Of a stretch of 64,000 nucleotides of DNA, positions 1 to 7,518 are shown in pieces. The DNA is from Streptomyces werraensis. Lineage in GTDB: Bacteria; Actinomycetota; Actinomycetes; Streptomycetales; Streptomycetaceae. The position numbers and the translations under genes were made by a program. Location: positions 303,800-367,799 of the forward strand of contig BNBX01000007.1 in the NCBI GenBank assembly GCA_014656175.1, written 5' to 3'. Position 1 is the first letter of the stretch, and each line of letters begins with the position of its first letter. Below the pieces are notes generated by a model. That model was not told the origin of the DNA, did no database searches, and was given only the letters and a program-made list of their open reading frames with translations.

Positions 1-591
1 GTTGGCCGGGATGCGGGTGCGGACCGCGTCGACGAAGTCCAGCACGGAGGCGCTGGAACCGCCCTCCTCGGGCGACAGCAGGGCGAGCATCTGCAGGAAC
101 GCCTCGCGGTTCCAGGGGTCGCGGGCGGTGGCCTGCCGCCACAGGGCGTCGACGTCCTTGTGGCCGAAGCGCACGACGCGCGCGGAGCCGAGCAGGACCA
201 CCCACGGCAGGGGATCGTCGGGCGACAGCTCGGCGGCCCGGTGGCACCGGGTGATCAGCGCGTCGGTGTCGTCGAGGCGCCGTTCCTCCAGGGCGCGCAC
301 CAGGGTGGTCCAGGAGTGGAACACCAGCGCGTCCACGTCGTCCGGGTCGCGCTCCAGCCAGGTCTCGGCGATGCCGGTGCCGGAGGCGGCCCCGGCCAGC
401 ACGGACACCCGGTGGCCGCGGAGGTCCCAGTCGTCCCCGGTCTCCTCCAGCAGCTCGGCGATCAGCTCCGCGTCCGCGGCCTTCCCGCTGCCCCGCTTGC
501 TCAACCTGCCCAGGACTTTGGCCAGCTGGGTGTCGCCGAGGGAGCGGGAGATGCGAGGGCGTCGGCCGGGGCGCGTACTGAAGAGGGGCAT
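1..591 (-). CDS. conserved TPR-like hypothetical protein (partial, runs off window start)
   Basis: An open reading frame starts at the ATG complementary to 589-591 and continues without a stop to base 1, so at least 197 residues are present and the C-terminus is missing. It begins MPLFSTRPGRR and is alpha-helical and acidic, with regularly spaced Trp and Ala-rich helices (for example DPDDVDALVFHSW and SPDDPLPWV). That pattern looks like TPR/SEL1-type helical repeats, and I recognise it only as a conserved actinomycete protein of unknown function. No signal peptide or membrane segment is visible. It lies downstream of and collinear with the GAPDH gene, but a strong hairpin at 683-716 separates them, so it probably has its own promoter in 592-680. 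The function is unknown. Confidence 0.7.
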   Translation of the reverse strand, partial: MPLFSTRPGRRPRISRSLGDTQLAKVLGRLSKRGSGKAADAELIAELLEETGDDWDLRGHRVSVLAGAASGTGIAETWLERDPDDVDALVFHSWTTLVRALEERRLDDTDALITRCHRAAELSPDDPLPWVVLLGSARVVRFGHKDVDALWRQATARDPWNREAFLQMLALLSPEEGGSSASVLDFVDAVRTRIPAN

Positions 592-682
592 GTGCGAAGA
601 CTAGGAAGCGGATCGGCCCGTTCAACCGGTACGGGGTGATCGTTATCGATCTGGCCCTTACCGCCGGTCGGCCGGGCAGACC

Positions 683-716
683 GGGGCGGGGCCGGACAAC
701 TCGCCGGCCCCGCCCC
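683..716 (-). terminator. GAPDH transcription terminator hairpin
   Basis: A perfect 13-bp inverted repeat, GGGGCGGGGCCGG (683-695) and its complement (704-716), has an 8-nt loop. It sits 17 bases past the stop codon of the GAPDH gene. There is no U tract, as is usual for Streptomyces terminators. Confidence 0.75.
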
Positions 717-732
717 GCCCGTCGCGCGTGAC

Positions 733-2187
733 TCAGACCGCGGGGGCCGGGTACGTCGGGTACTCCACGCCGGACACGTACTGGACGACGCGGACGACCT
801 GGCAGGAGTAGCCGAACTCGTTGTCGTACCAGAGGTAGAGGATCGCGTTGTCGCCGTCGACCTTCAGGGCGCCGGCGTCGACGATCGACGCGTGCCGCGA
901 GCCGACGAAGTCGCTGGAGACCGCGTCGGGCGCGCTGATGAAGTCGATCTGGCGCTTCAGCGGGGAGGTCAGCGACACGTTGCGCAGGTAGTCGAGGACC
1001 TCCTCGCGGTCGGTGGCGCGGCCCAGCTGGAGGTTGAGGATCGCGATCGACACGTCCGGCACGGGCACGCGGATGGAGCTGCCGGTGATGGGGGCCTTCA
1101 GGTCGGGCAGCGCCTTGGCGACGGCCGACGCGGCGCCGGTCTCGGTGATCACCATGTTGAGCGGCGCGGACCGGCCGCGGCGCTCTGACTTGTGGTAGTT
1201 GTCCAGCAGGTTCTGGTCGTTGGTGAACGAGTGGACGGTCTCCACGTGGCCGCGCAGCACGCCGTACTCGTCCGCCATCGCCTTCAGCGGCGGCACGATC
1301 GCGTTGGTGGTGCAGGACGCGCAGGACAGGATCCGCTCGTCCGGCTTGAGGGTGTCGTGGTTGACCCCGTGCACGATGTTGGGGACGTCGCCCTTGCCGG
1401 GCGCGGTCAGCACCACCTTGTCGACGCCGGGGCGCAGGTGCTGTGAAAGACCCTCGCGGTCACGCCACTTGCCGGTGTTGTCGATCAGGATGGCGTTGTC
1501 GATGCCGTACGCGGTGTAGTCGATCTCGGTCGGGTCGTTGGCGTAGATGACCTTGATGACATTGCCGTTGGCGACGATGGTGCTGTTCGCCTCGTCGACG
1601 GTGATCGTGCCCTGGAACTGGCCGTGCACCGAGTCGCGGCGCAGCAGCGAGGCGCGCTTGACGATGTCCTGCTCGCCACCCCGGCGCACGACGATCGCGC
1701 GCAGCCGCAGGCCGTTGCCGGAGCCGGACTTCTCGATCAGCAGACGGGCGAGGAGGCGGCCGATGCGGCCGAAGCCGTAGAGGACGACGTCGCGCGGCTC
1801 ACGGCGCTCGATCTTGTTCGCGCCGGTGGCGCCGGCGACGGCCTCGGCGGTGAACTCGGCGACGGACTTGCCCTGGTCGTCCGCGCGGTAGGCCTCCGCG
1901 AGCAGGCCGATGTCGATCTGCGAGGGGCCGAGGTCCAGGGTGGTGAGCGCCTGGAGGAACGGCAGGGTCTCGGTGACCGAGAGCTCCTCGCCGGCGATCT
2001 GCCGGGCGAAGCGGTGCGTCTTGAGGATGCTGACCACCGACTTGTTCACCAGGGAGCGGCTGTGCAGCAGGACGGTGACGTCCCGCTCCCGGTGCAGCTT
2101 CCCGATGATCGGGATCATCGACTCCGCGATCTCCTCGCGGTGCTTCCAGTTGGTGAACGAGTCTTCGTTGACAGTCACAGCATCCAT
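733..2187 (-). CDS. gap: glyceraldehyde-3-phosphate dehydrogenase, long form with N-terminal extension
   Basis: This enzyme oxidatively phosphorylates glyceraldehyde 3-phosphate with NAD(P) in cytosolic glycolysis or gluconeogenesis. The protein has 484 residues against about 335 for ordinary GAPDH. The Rossmann motif GFGRIGR falls only at about residues 138-144, so roughly 130 residues precede the catalytic fold. The active-site signature SCTTN carries the catalytic Cys at about residue 292, and the C-terminal WYDNEFGYS motif is intact. I chose the ATG at 2187 (MDAVTVNEDSF) because the upstream in-frame sequence reads as low-complexity noise. The helical extension (IIGKLHRERDVTVLLHSRS) is characteristic of a long GAPDH class found in actinomycetes and some proteobacteria; its role is not clear. 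The gene is monocistronic and ends at the hairpin at 683-716. Confidence 0.95.
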   Translation of the reverse strand: MDAVTVNEDSFTNWKHREEIAESMIPIIGKLHRERDVTVLLHSRSLVNKSVVSILKTHRFARQIAGEELSVTETLPFLQALTTLDLGPSQIDIGLLAEAYRADDQGKSVAEFTAEAVAGATGANKIERREPRDVVLYGFGRIGRLLARLLIEKSGSGNGLRLRAIVVRRGGEQDIVKRASLLRRDSVHGQFQGTITVDEANSTIVANGNVIKVIYANDPTEIDYTAYGIDNAILIDNTGKWRDREGLSQHLRPGVDKVVLTAPGKGDVPNIVHGVNHDTLKPDERILSCASCTTNAIVPPLKAMADEYGVLRGHVETVHSFTNDQNLLDNYHKSERRGRSAPLNMVITETGAASAVAKALPDLKAPITGSSIRVPVPDVSIAILNLQLGRATDREEVLDYLRNVSLTSPLKRQIDFISAPDAVSSDFVGSRHASIVDAGALKVDGDNAILYLWYDNEFGYSCQVVRVVQYVSGVEYPTYPAPAV

Positions 2188-2401
2188 CTTTCGAGCTAGA
2201 GGGTGCTCATATGATAGCCATCTTGCTCGGAGGGGTCGGAGGGGGCCCGCCCCTGGCGCGCCAAGGGGTCCGCAGGGCCTCGCGGGAGGGCTGGTGCATC
2301 GCAGGGTTGCGCGACATGCGAACGGGTACGCGTCCCCTACTGTGCCCGGGCCCGAGCGGGCTCCGGGCGGGCCGACAACCGCCGCTACCAGGGAATTCGT
2401 C

Positions 2402-2806
2402 ATGGAAACACCCGCGCACGAGAACAACGCCCCCACGCCCGCGCAGCGGGCCCTGGACGCACTGTCGGAGAACACCGAGGACACGGCCGCGCTGGACGCC
2501 CTGGCCAACAGCGACGTGCTGATCCCCGTCCCCGACGACGCGGGCGACGAGGAGGCCGCCGACCCCGGCGCCGTCGCGCTGCCCGTGCTGGAGCAGCCGG
2601 GAGGCACCCAGGTGGTGCCTGTGTTCACCTCCGAGCTGGAGATGGCCGGGTTGCTCCCGTTCGTCTCCCGCTACCGTCTGGTCCCGCTGGGTGCCCTCGC
2701 CGCGCAGTGGCCGGCCGACGACCTGTCCCTCACCATCGACGGCAGCTCCGAGCACCGGCTGACCCTGACCTCGGAGGGGGTCCGCACCTTGCTGGCCCGC
2801 CCGTAG
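2402..2806 (+). CDS. SseB family protein
   Basis: This 134-residue acidic protein starts at ATG 2402 (METPAHENN). It contains the SseB N-terminal domain: an opening helix (AQRALDALSENTEDTAALDALANSDVLIPVP), then VLPVLEQPGGTQVVPVFTSELEM and the terminal strand-rich LTLTSEGVRTLL. SseB proteins enhance serine sensitivity when overexpressed in E. coli, but their biochemical role in actinomycetes is unsettled. There is no signal peptide. The gene is transcribed divergently from gap with 214 bp between the starts, and it converges on the SnoaL-like gene across a bidirectional terminator. Confidence 0.85.
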   Translation: METPAHENNAPTPAQRALDALSENTEDTAALDALANSDVLIPVPDDAGDEEAADPGAVALPVLEQPGGTQVVPVFTSELEMAGLLPFVSRYRLVPLGALAAQWPADDLSLTIDGSSEHRLTLTSEGVRTLLARP

Positions 2807-2818
2807 CGGACACGTCAC

Positions 2819-2854
2819 GAGCGAGCCCCGGTCCGTCAGGGCCGGGGCTCGCTC
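2819..2854. terminator. bidirectional terminator between sseB-like and SnoaL-like genes
   Basis: A 13-bp perfect inverted repeat, GAGCGAGCCCCGG (2819-2831) with its complement (2842-2854) and a 10-nt loop, lies between two convergent stop codons at 2806 and 2859. Confidence 0.8.
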
Positions 2855-2858
2855 CCGT

Positions 2859-3341
2859 TCACCCCGCGGGTGAGGCCGCGGCCATGTCGTCCGGCAGGCG
2901 CGGAGGGGTGCCGCGGGTCCACACCACCCGCAGGGCCGTCGCGGAGATCCGCCAGCCCTCGTCCGTCCTGACCAGTTCGGTCTCGGTGTGCCCGGCGGAG
3001 ACGAACACCTCCTGCGAGCCGTCCGCGAGCACATGGGTGCTCAGCTGGGCGCCCCGCACGGTGGCCCGGTCGCCGTCGATCTCCACGACGTCGTTGGTGC
3101 TCAGGTGCACGGTCCGGTCGAACAGCGCCATCCCGCGCCGGACCCGGTCCAGCACCGCGTCGCGCCCGCGGACGGTGCCGACGGGCATCTCCGCGACCAC
3201 GTCCTCGGTGTGGAAGGCCCGCGCCCAGTCGTCGTCGAGGACGTCCTCGTCCAGGGAACGCAGATAGCGGCTGATCAGGTCGGTGACGGCGGCGCGGTCG
3301 GTCAGTGCCCGCACCTGCCGTCGCATCTCGTCGGTGTCCAT
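2859..3341 (-). CDS. SnoaL-like / NTF2-fold polyketide cyclase-like protein
   Basis: This 160-residue protein has an alpha+beta cone fold like SnoaL and NTF2: an N-terminal helix (TDLISRYLRSLDEDV), the DDWARAFHTEDVVAEMP segment, VRGRDAVLDRVRRG, and terminal strands ending in WRISATALRVVW. Members act as small-molecule cyclases, isomerases or dehydratases, or have no known activity, so the substrate cannot be inferred. The start at ATG 3341 is preferred over a TTG seven codons upstream because GAGGAAG lies about 13 nt before the ATG. It lies downstream of the marR-like gene on the same strand with 65 bp between them and may be co-transcribed with it, which would make it a plausible target of that regulator. 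Confidence 0.8.
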   Translation of the reverse strand: MDTDEMRRQVRALTDRAAVTDLISRYLRSLDEDVLDDDWARAFHTEDVVAEMPVGTVRGRDAVLDRVRRGMALFDRTVHLSTNDVVEIDGDRATVRGAQLSTHVLADGSQEVFVSAGHTETELVRTDEGWRISATALRVVWTRGTPPRLPDDMAAASPAG

Positions 3342-3406
3342 GCGGGCAGACTGCTTCCTCAAGCGCGCTCGAGGTCAAGCGGCCGTCCTGAGCCTGAGGG
3401 CCCGGC

Positions 3407-3796
3407 TCAGTCCCCGAGCGCCCGGGCCAGGGCGGCGCGCTGCACCGGAAGGGTCTCGGCGTGCAGCTCGCGGCCGCGCGCGGTGAGCTGTACGTACACG
3501 CCGCGCCGGTCCGTCGGGCACGTGCTGCGCTCGACCAGGCCGTTCTTCTCCAGGCGGGCGATCAGCCGCGACAGCGCGCTCTGGCTCAGATGCAGCCGGC
3601 CGACCAGGTTCTGCACCCGGCACTGCTCGCCGCTCGGGGGAGTGGCGGTCGCGAGCAGGTCGAGCACCTCGAAGTCGGAGGCGCCCAGACCGTAGGGGTG
3701 CAGGGCGCGGTCGATCTCGCCCTGGGTGCGGGCGTGCACGGCGAGGATGTCGCGCCACCGTTCCTCGAGCCGTGCCTCGTCGGTCGTCCCTGCCAT
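3407..3796 (-). CDS. MarR family transcriptional regulator
   Basis: This 129-residue protein has the MarR winged helix in the middle: LVGRLHLSQSALSRLIARLEKNGLVERSTCPTD contains the recognition helix, and DRRGVYVQLTARG is the wing with the conserved D-R-R-G. Dimerisation helices flank it (ERWRDILAVHARTQGEIDRAL and LHAETLPVQRAALARAL). MarR proteins usually repress their own operon and respond to phenolic or oxidative ligands. A dyad 18 bp upstream of its start codon (3814-3833) is a likely autoregulatory operator. The SnoaL-like gene follows on the same strand. Two Cys residues (in GEQCRVQ and RSTCPTD) could allow redox sensing, which is inference. Confidence 0.9.
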   Translation of the reverse strand: MAGTTDEARLEERWRDILAVHARTQGEIDRALHPYGLGASDFEVLDLLATATPPSGEQCRVQNLVGRLHLSQSALSRLIARLEKNGLVERSTCPTDRRGVYVQLTARGRELHAETLPVQRAALARALGD

Positions 3797-3813
3797 ACGG
3801 GAACCGTAACATT

Positions 3814-3833
3814 TGTTCGATATTCAATGAACA
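3814..3833 (-). promoter_or_regulatory. candidate MarR operator upstream of the marR-like gene
   Basis: The AT-rich dyad TGTTCGATATTCAATGAACA has 5-bp arms TGTTC/GAACA and a near-symmetric core. It stands out in GC-rich surroundings and begins 18 bp before the marR-like start codon. Position and AT-richness match MarR-family autoregulatory sites; binding is inferred. Confidence 0.55.
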
Positions 3834-3864
3834 GCCCGCGCCCGTGACGGCAACCGTTGCCCGT

Positions 3865-3893
3865 TCAACGTCCTTGCCCAGCAAGGGCGTTGA
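3865..3893. promoter_or_regulatory. long dyad between the marR-like gene and the small winged-helix gene
   Basis: The 13-nt arms TCAACGTCCTTGC and GCAAGGGCGTTGA are separated by 3 nt (CCA). They are complementary except for one position that would be a G-U pair in RNA. It lies between the divergent starts at 3796 and 3997. With a 3-nt loop it is more likely a protein operator or a 5'-leader hairpin than a terminator. Confidence 0.5.
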
Positions 3894-3996
3894 CTCCGGA
3901 CAAGCTGCCCGCAGTGCGGGACACGGGGACCCCGGGCGCGGCACAGTGGGAGGGCGCCGGAGACGAGGAAGCCCGGCGCGGAGGTAGGTGGACGAC

Positions 3997-4254
3997 ATGC
4001 TGAGGACTCCCGCCGACGGGACACGACTGCGCATCCTCGCCTGGCTGGCCGAACCGGACACCGCCGGACGCGGCCTCACCGCGGACGACGTCGCCGCCCG
4101 CCTCGGCGTGCCACGCCCGGCCGCCCTGACCCACCTCCGCCTGCTCACCGCCCTCGGTCTGCTCCGCCCCACCGGCCAGGACGGCGGCCCCCGCTACCAC
4201 CGCGACGAGATCCGCCTCGCCGAGGTGACCCAGCTGTTCGAGAAGGGCTGGTGA
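3997..4254 (+). CDS. small ArsR-like winged-helix regulator
   Basis: This protein of about 85 residues consists almost entirely of one winged-helix domain: TRLRILAWLAEPDTAGRGLTADDVAARLGVPRPAALTHLRLLTALGLLRPTG followed by the wing GPRYHRDEIRLAEV. It has the ArsR/DtxR-like layout but no Cys metal-binding motif. GGAGG at 3980-3984 favours ATG 3997; a GTG at 3988 is also in frame but only 3 nt from that sequence. The gene ends 47 bp before the first crcB on the same strand, so it may belong to the fluoride-export transcription unit. What it senses is unknown. Confidence 0.75.
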   Translation: MLRTPADGTRLRILAWLAEPDTAGRGLTADDVAARLGVPRPAALTHLRLLTALGLLRPTGQDGGPRYHRDEIRLAEVTQLFEKGW

Positions 4255-4301
4255 CCCCTGCTGAACTACGCTGATCCCGTGCGAACAGGAGACATACGAC
4301 C

Positions 4302-4745
4302 GTGACCGCCGTGGACACGGGGCGACCCCGGGGCCGCTCCGCCGTACGGGCCCAGGCACCCGTCGTCGCGGCGGTCGCGGCGGGCGGCGGAGTGGGAGCC
4401 GCGGCCCGGTACGCGGCCGTCGTGTGGTGGCCGACCCCGGCGGGTTCCTTCCCGTGGACGGTCCTGTGGGTCAACGTCCTCGGCTGTGCCGTGATCGGCG
4501 CGTTCATGGTGATCGTCGCCGAGGCGCGCACCGCCCATCGCCTCCTCCGCCCGTTCTTCGGCACAGGCGTCCTCGGCGGTTTCACGACCTTCTCGACGTA
4601 CGCGGTGGACGTCCGCGGCCTGTTCGAGGCCGGCCGCCACGGCACCGCGCTCCTCTACCTGGCCGCCACCCCTGTCCTGGCCCTGACCGCCGTCTGGGCG
4701 GCCACCGCGGCCACCCGCCGGGCACTGATCAGGAGGCAGCCATGA
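4302..4745 (+). CDS. crcB: fluoride efflux channel subunit CrcB/FluC (first copy)
   Basis: This is a 147-residue membrane protein with four hydrophobic segments and the Fluc hallmark GGFTTFSTYA, whose Phe and Thr/Ser residues line the fluoride path. Fluc proteins export F- through the cytoplasmic membrane as dual-topology dimers. The N-terminal 25 residues are a basic extension before the first membrane segment. The start is GTG 4302, with AGGAG about 11 nt upstream. The stop overlaps the DUF190 start (ATGA at 4742), so translation is coupled. A second crcB two genes on suggests a heterodimer of oppositely inserted subunits, as known for Fluc pairs. Confidence 0.93.
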   Translation: MTAVDTGRPRGRSAVRAQAPVVAAVAAGGGVGAAARYAAVVWWPTPAGSFPWTVLWVNVLGCAVIGAFMVIVAEARTAHRLLRPFFGTGVLGGFTTFSTYAVDVRGLFEAGRHGTALLYLAATPVLALTAVWAATAATRRALIRRQP

Positions 4746-5107
4746 CCGCTCCGACCACCGGCGCGCTACGTCTCACCGTGCTCGTCGGCGAGTGCGACAC
4801 CTGCCGCCACCGGCCGCTCTACTCGGAGATCGTCCACCGGGCGCACGCGGCCGGCCTCGCCGGAGCCAGTGTGTTCCGCGGTATCGAGGGCTTCGGCGCC
4901 TCGTCGCTCGTGCACACCTCCCGGCTGCTGTCGCTGAGCGAGGACCTGCCGGTGGCGGTCGTCGTCGTCGACACCGAGGAGCGGGTGCGGGCCTTCCTGC
5001 CGGAGGTCGACGCGCTCGTCCCGGAAGGGCTCGTGTTCCTCGAGCGGTGCGAGATCGTCCCCCGGCCCGGGAGCGGCGACGACGCCGTGCGGGGGGACCG
5101 GGGGTGA
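4742..5107 (+). CDS. DUF190 (PII-like) protein of the crcB cassette
   Basis: This 121-residue soluble protein has the DUF190 ferredoxin-like fold: LRLTVLVGECD as the first strand, YSEIVHRAHAAGLAGASVFRGIEGFG as the signature helix and loop, and LPVAVVVVDTEERVRAFLP. DUF190 proteins resemble PII signal proteins and often sit beside crcB, but their role in fluoride resistance has not been established. The gene overlaps both neighbours by 4 bp (ATGA with the upstream crcB, GTGA with the downstream one), which implies one translationally coupled operon. CDTC near the N-terminus and a Cys near the C-terminus are visible and might bind metal. Confidence 0.88.
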   Translation: MTAPTTGALRLTVLVGECDTCRHRPLYSEIVHRAHAAGLAGASVFRGIEGFGASSLVHTSRLLSLSEDLPVAVVVVDTEERVRAFLPEVDALVPEGLVFLERCEIVPRPGSGDDAVRGDRG

Positions 5108-5478
5108 CCTGGTTGTACGTGGTGCTCGGCGCGATGGTCGGGGCGCCGTTGCGGTATCTCACGGACCGGGCCGCGCAGGCCCGGACCGGCTCCGATCTTC
5201 CCTGGGGGACGTTCACCGTCAACGTCGCCGGCAGTCTGGTCCTGGGCCTGCTGACCGGTGCGGCGGCCGCGGGCGTCGCGGGGTCCGAGCTCCAGCTGCT
5301 GCTGGGCACCGGCCTGTGCGGCGCCCTCACCACCTACTCGACCTTCTCCTACGAGACCCTCCGCCTGGCGGAGAGCGGCTCCCTGCGGTACGCGGCTGCC
5401 AACGTCCTGGTGAGCACGGCGGCCGGCCTGGGCGCCGCCTTCGCGGGCGCTGCCCTGGCCGGGGCGGTGTGGCCGTAG
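5104..5478 (+). CDS. crcB: fluoride efflux channel subunit CrcB/FluC (second copy)
   Basis: This is a 124-residue, four-helix membrane protein with the Fluc motif GALTTYSTFSYET and the TFTVNVAGS motif of helix 2. It lacks the N-terminal extension of the first copy. The start is GTG 5104, overlapping the DUF190 stop by 4 bp. Charge distribution differs between the two copies, as expected if they insert in opposite orientations to form a heterodimeric channel. It ends 2 bp before the convergent desaturase stop, leaving no room for a dedicated terminator. Confidence 0.92.
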   Translation: MTWLYVVLGAMVGAPLRYLTDRAAQARTGSDLPWGTFTVNVAGSLVLGLLTGAAAAGVAGSELQLLLGTGLCGALTTYSTFSYETLRLAESGSLRYAAANVLVSTAAGLGAAFAGAALAGAVWP

Positions 5479-5480
5479 GG

Positions 5481-6587
5481 TCACCGCCCGGCCTCGCGCA
5501 GGGGCGCGCCCACCTCCCGCAGATGGCGCAGCGCCGTGCGGTGCGAGGCGACGAGACCCGACCGGCAGTACGGGATGCCCAGCTCGGCGCAGTACCGCTC
5601 GGTGATCACCTGGGCCTTCGCCAGGGCCGGCGTCGGCATGCTCGGGAAGAGGTGGTGCTCGATCTGGTAGTTGAGGCCGCCCATGAACACGTCGGTCAGC
5701 GCACCGCCGTCGACGTTGCGGGAGGTCAGCACCTGACGCCGCAGGAAGTCCAGCTCGGTCCCCTCCTCGACCATCGGCATGCCCTTGTGGTTCGGGGCGA
5801 ACACGGAACCGAGGTACAGGCCGAACAGCCCTTGATGGACGGCGATGAACGCGAGCGCCTTGCCGGGGGAGAGAAGTGTGAAAAGCCCGCCGAAATAGAC
5901 GACGAAATGCGCGACGAGGAGGGCGCCTTCCAGAACGGGCCGCTTCATCGACGGGCTCCGCAGCGCCCGGAAACTGCTGAAACTCAGATTGAGGCCCTCG
6001 AGGGTCAGCAGCGGGAAGAAAAGCGCCGCCTGGTGTCTCCCGATGAACCGGGCGGGACCCTTGGCCTGTCGTGCCTGACGGCGTGACCAGACGATGATGT
6101 CGGGTGCGACGTCCGGGTCCTTGTTCTCGTGATTCGGGTTCGCGTGGTGGCGGGTGTGCTTGTTCATCCACCAGCCGTAGCTCATGCCGAGCAGCACGTT
6201 CGCCACCAGGAGACCGCCGGTCTCGCTGGGGCGTCGGCGGGAGAACACCTGGCGGTGCGCCAGATCGTGCGCGGCCAGCCCGAGCTGCCCGAACACGACG
6301 GCCAGCGCGGCGGCGACGAACAGCTGGCTCCAGCTGTCGCCCAGGAGCAGGAACGCGGCCACGCCTCCGCCGAGCGCCAGCCCCACGGCGGTGAAACGCA
6401 CCGTGTAGTACAGCGGGCGGCGGCGCAGCAGGCCCGCATCGGCTATTCGCCGGGACAACTCGGAGAAATCACTCCCTCTTCCGGGGCTTTTCTCCCGTTC
6501 TCTTTTTCCTCCGTCGCCCCGAGGGTTTGTCTGCTTCTCTTCCTCGTCGGGGGAATGGATGCCGGCCAACGCCGTCGAATATGCCAT
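5481..6587 (-). CDS. membrane fatty acid (acyl-CoA type) desaturase
   Basis: This 368-residue di-iron membrane desaturase has three histidine boxes: HDLAH, HTRHH (in NKHTRHHANPNHENKD) and QIEHH (in NYQIEHHLFPSMP). Four to six hydrophobic segments are present. It would introduce a cis double bond into membrane acyl chains using O2 and an electron donor. About 60 charged N-terminal residues precede the first helix. The start at ATG 6587 (MAYSTALAG) gives the usual family length, and longer in-frame starts add unrelated sequence. The gene is transcribed divergently from the GntR gene. No ferredoxin or reductase partner is adjacent. Confidence 0.92.
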   Translation of the reverse strand: MAYSTALAGIHSPDEEEKQTNPRGDGGKREREKSPGRGSDFSELSRRIADAGLLRRRPLYYTVRFTAVGLALGGGVAAFLLLGDSWSQLFVAAALAVVFGQLGLAAHDLAHRQVFSRRRPSETGGLLVANVLLGMSYGWWMNKHTRHHANPNHENKDPDVAPDIIVWSRRQARQAKGPARFIGRHQAALFFPLLTLEGLNLSFSSFRALRSPSMKRPVLEGALLVAHFVVYFGGLFTLLSPGKALAFIAVHQGLFGLYLGSVFAPNHKGMPMVEEGTELDFLRRQVLTSRNVDGGALTDVFMGGLNYQIEHHLFPSMPTPALAKAQVITERYCAELGIPYCRSGLVASHRTALRHLREVGAPLREAGR

Positions 6588-6726
6588 GCGCTCAGTATGG
6601 GGGGTGATTTCCGCGGCGAAGAATGGCGGTGGCACCCGCATGCGGAGGGACGGTCACCCCCACGCGGAAAGGGGTGGTGGCCCCAGGGCGGGGGTGTGGC
6701 CGGCACCACCCCGGACCCGCGCCCGC

Positions 6727-6756
6727 TTGACAGTCCGCGCGCACGGCCCGCACGAT
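6727..6756 (+). promoter_or_regulatory. promoter of the gntR-asparaginase operon (probably leaderless)
   Basis: TTGACA (6727-6732) and CACGAT (6751-6756) are spaced by 18 bp. The predicted transcription start falls at about 6762-6763, on the GTG start codon, so the transcript would have no leader. Confidence 0.6.
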
Positions 6757-6762
6757 CGGCCC

Positions 6763-7518
6763 GTGAACCTGTCAGACAGCCAGACAGGTGGTGCGGGACC
6801 GCGGCGCGTCAGCGCGACGGAGGCGGCGCTCGCCCACCTCCGCGGCGCCATCGAACGCGGCGACTACGCGATCGGCGACAAGCTTCCCTCCGAGGCGGAG
6901 CTCTGCCGGGAACTCGAAGTGTCCCGCCCGGTGCTGCGCGAGGCGCTTCGGGCACTCCGGACCATGGGCCTGACCGTCTCGCGCACCGGCAAGGGCACCT
7001 TCGTGGTCGCCGACGCCGTGCAGGAGCCCACCTTCGGCGACTACACGGCCGGACACCTCATGGAGGTGCGCAGGCACGTCGAGATCCCGGTCGCGGGGTA
7101 CGCGGCCCGCCGCCGCACCCCGGAGGACCTGGACCGGCTGCGGGGGCTGCTGGCGCGGATGGAACGGGAGACCGACACCATCGCCTGGGCGGCCATGGAC
7201 ACCCTGTTCCACCTCGCCGTGGCCGAGGCGGCCCAGAACCCCGTCTTCCGGCGGGTCATCGAGGAGATCCGGGACGCGCTGGCCCGCCAGTCCGCCTTCC
7301 TCAACGAACTCGGCGGCCGCCGCGCCCACTCCGACCGCGAGCACCGGGCCCTCGTCGATGCCCTGGCCGCCGGCTCCGAACAGGACGCCGTGCGCGCCAT
7401 GACCCACCACCTCGACCGTGTCGAGACCACCCTCACCGACATCGTGCGCTCCGCGCGCACACCGGGTCCGCGCACCACCCCCGCGCCGGCCCGCCACGAC
7501 AACCCGCAGGCAGTGTGA
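6763..7518 (+). CDS. FadR-subfamily GntR regulator
   Basis: This 251-residue protein has an N-terminal GntR winged helix (ALAHLRGAIERGDYAIGDKLPSEAELCRELEVSRPVLREALRALRTMGLTVSRTGKGTFV). It is followed by an FCD-type all-helical ligand domain with conserved acid and His residues (FHLAVAEAAQNPVF, REHRALVDAL, HHLDRVE). FCD domains bind carboxylic acids, often with a metal. GTG 6763 is chosen because a -35/-10 pair places transcription start on it. The stop overlaps the asparaginase ATG (TGATG), so this is a coupled regulator-enzyme operon, and asparagine, aspartate or a related acid is the natural guess for the ligand. A palindrome inside codons 3-6 is a candidate autorepression site. Confidence 0.9.
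   Translation: MNLSDSQTGGAGPRRVSATEAALAHLRGAIERGDYAIGDKLPSEAELCRELEVSRPVLREALRALRTMGLTVSRTGKGTFVVADAVQEPTFGDYTAGHLMEVRRHVEIPVAGYAARRRTPEDLDRLRGLLARMERETDTIAWAAMDTLFHLAVAEAAQNPVFRRVIEEIRDALARQSAFLNELGGRRAHSDREHRALVDALAAGSEQDAVRAMTHHLDRVETTLTDIVRSARTPGPRTTPAPARHDNPQAV
6768..6788 (+). promoter_or_regulatory. candidate GntR operator inside the first codons of gntR
   Basis: CTGTCAGACAG (6769-6779) is a perfect palindrome, and CCTGTC (6768-6773) is repeated inverted as GACAGG (6783-6788). It begins about 5 bp after the predicted transcription start, an effective position for autorepression. Confidence 0.55.

Noticed and set aside
2188..2628. N-terminal extension of the GAPDH frame by up to 147 residues
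   Set aside because: Low-complexity Ser/Ala/Gly reading without a ribosome site; the conserved start MDAVTVNEDSF lies at 2187.
3850..4301. Fluoride riboswitch before crcB
   Set aside because: No GGNGAUGG-type core or pseudoknot elements could be found in the upstream regions read by eye.
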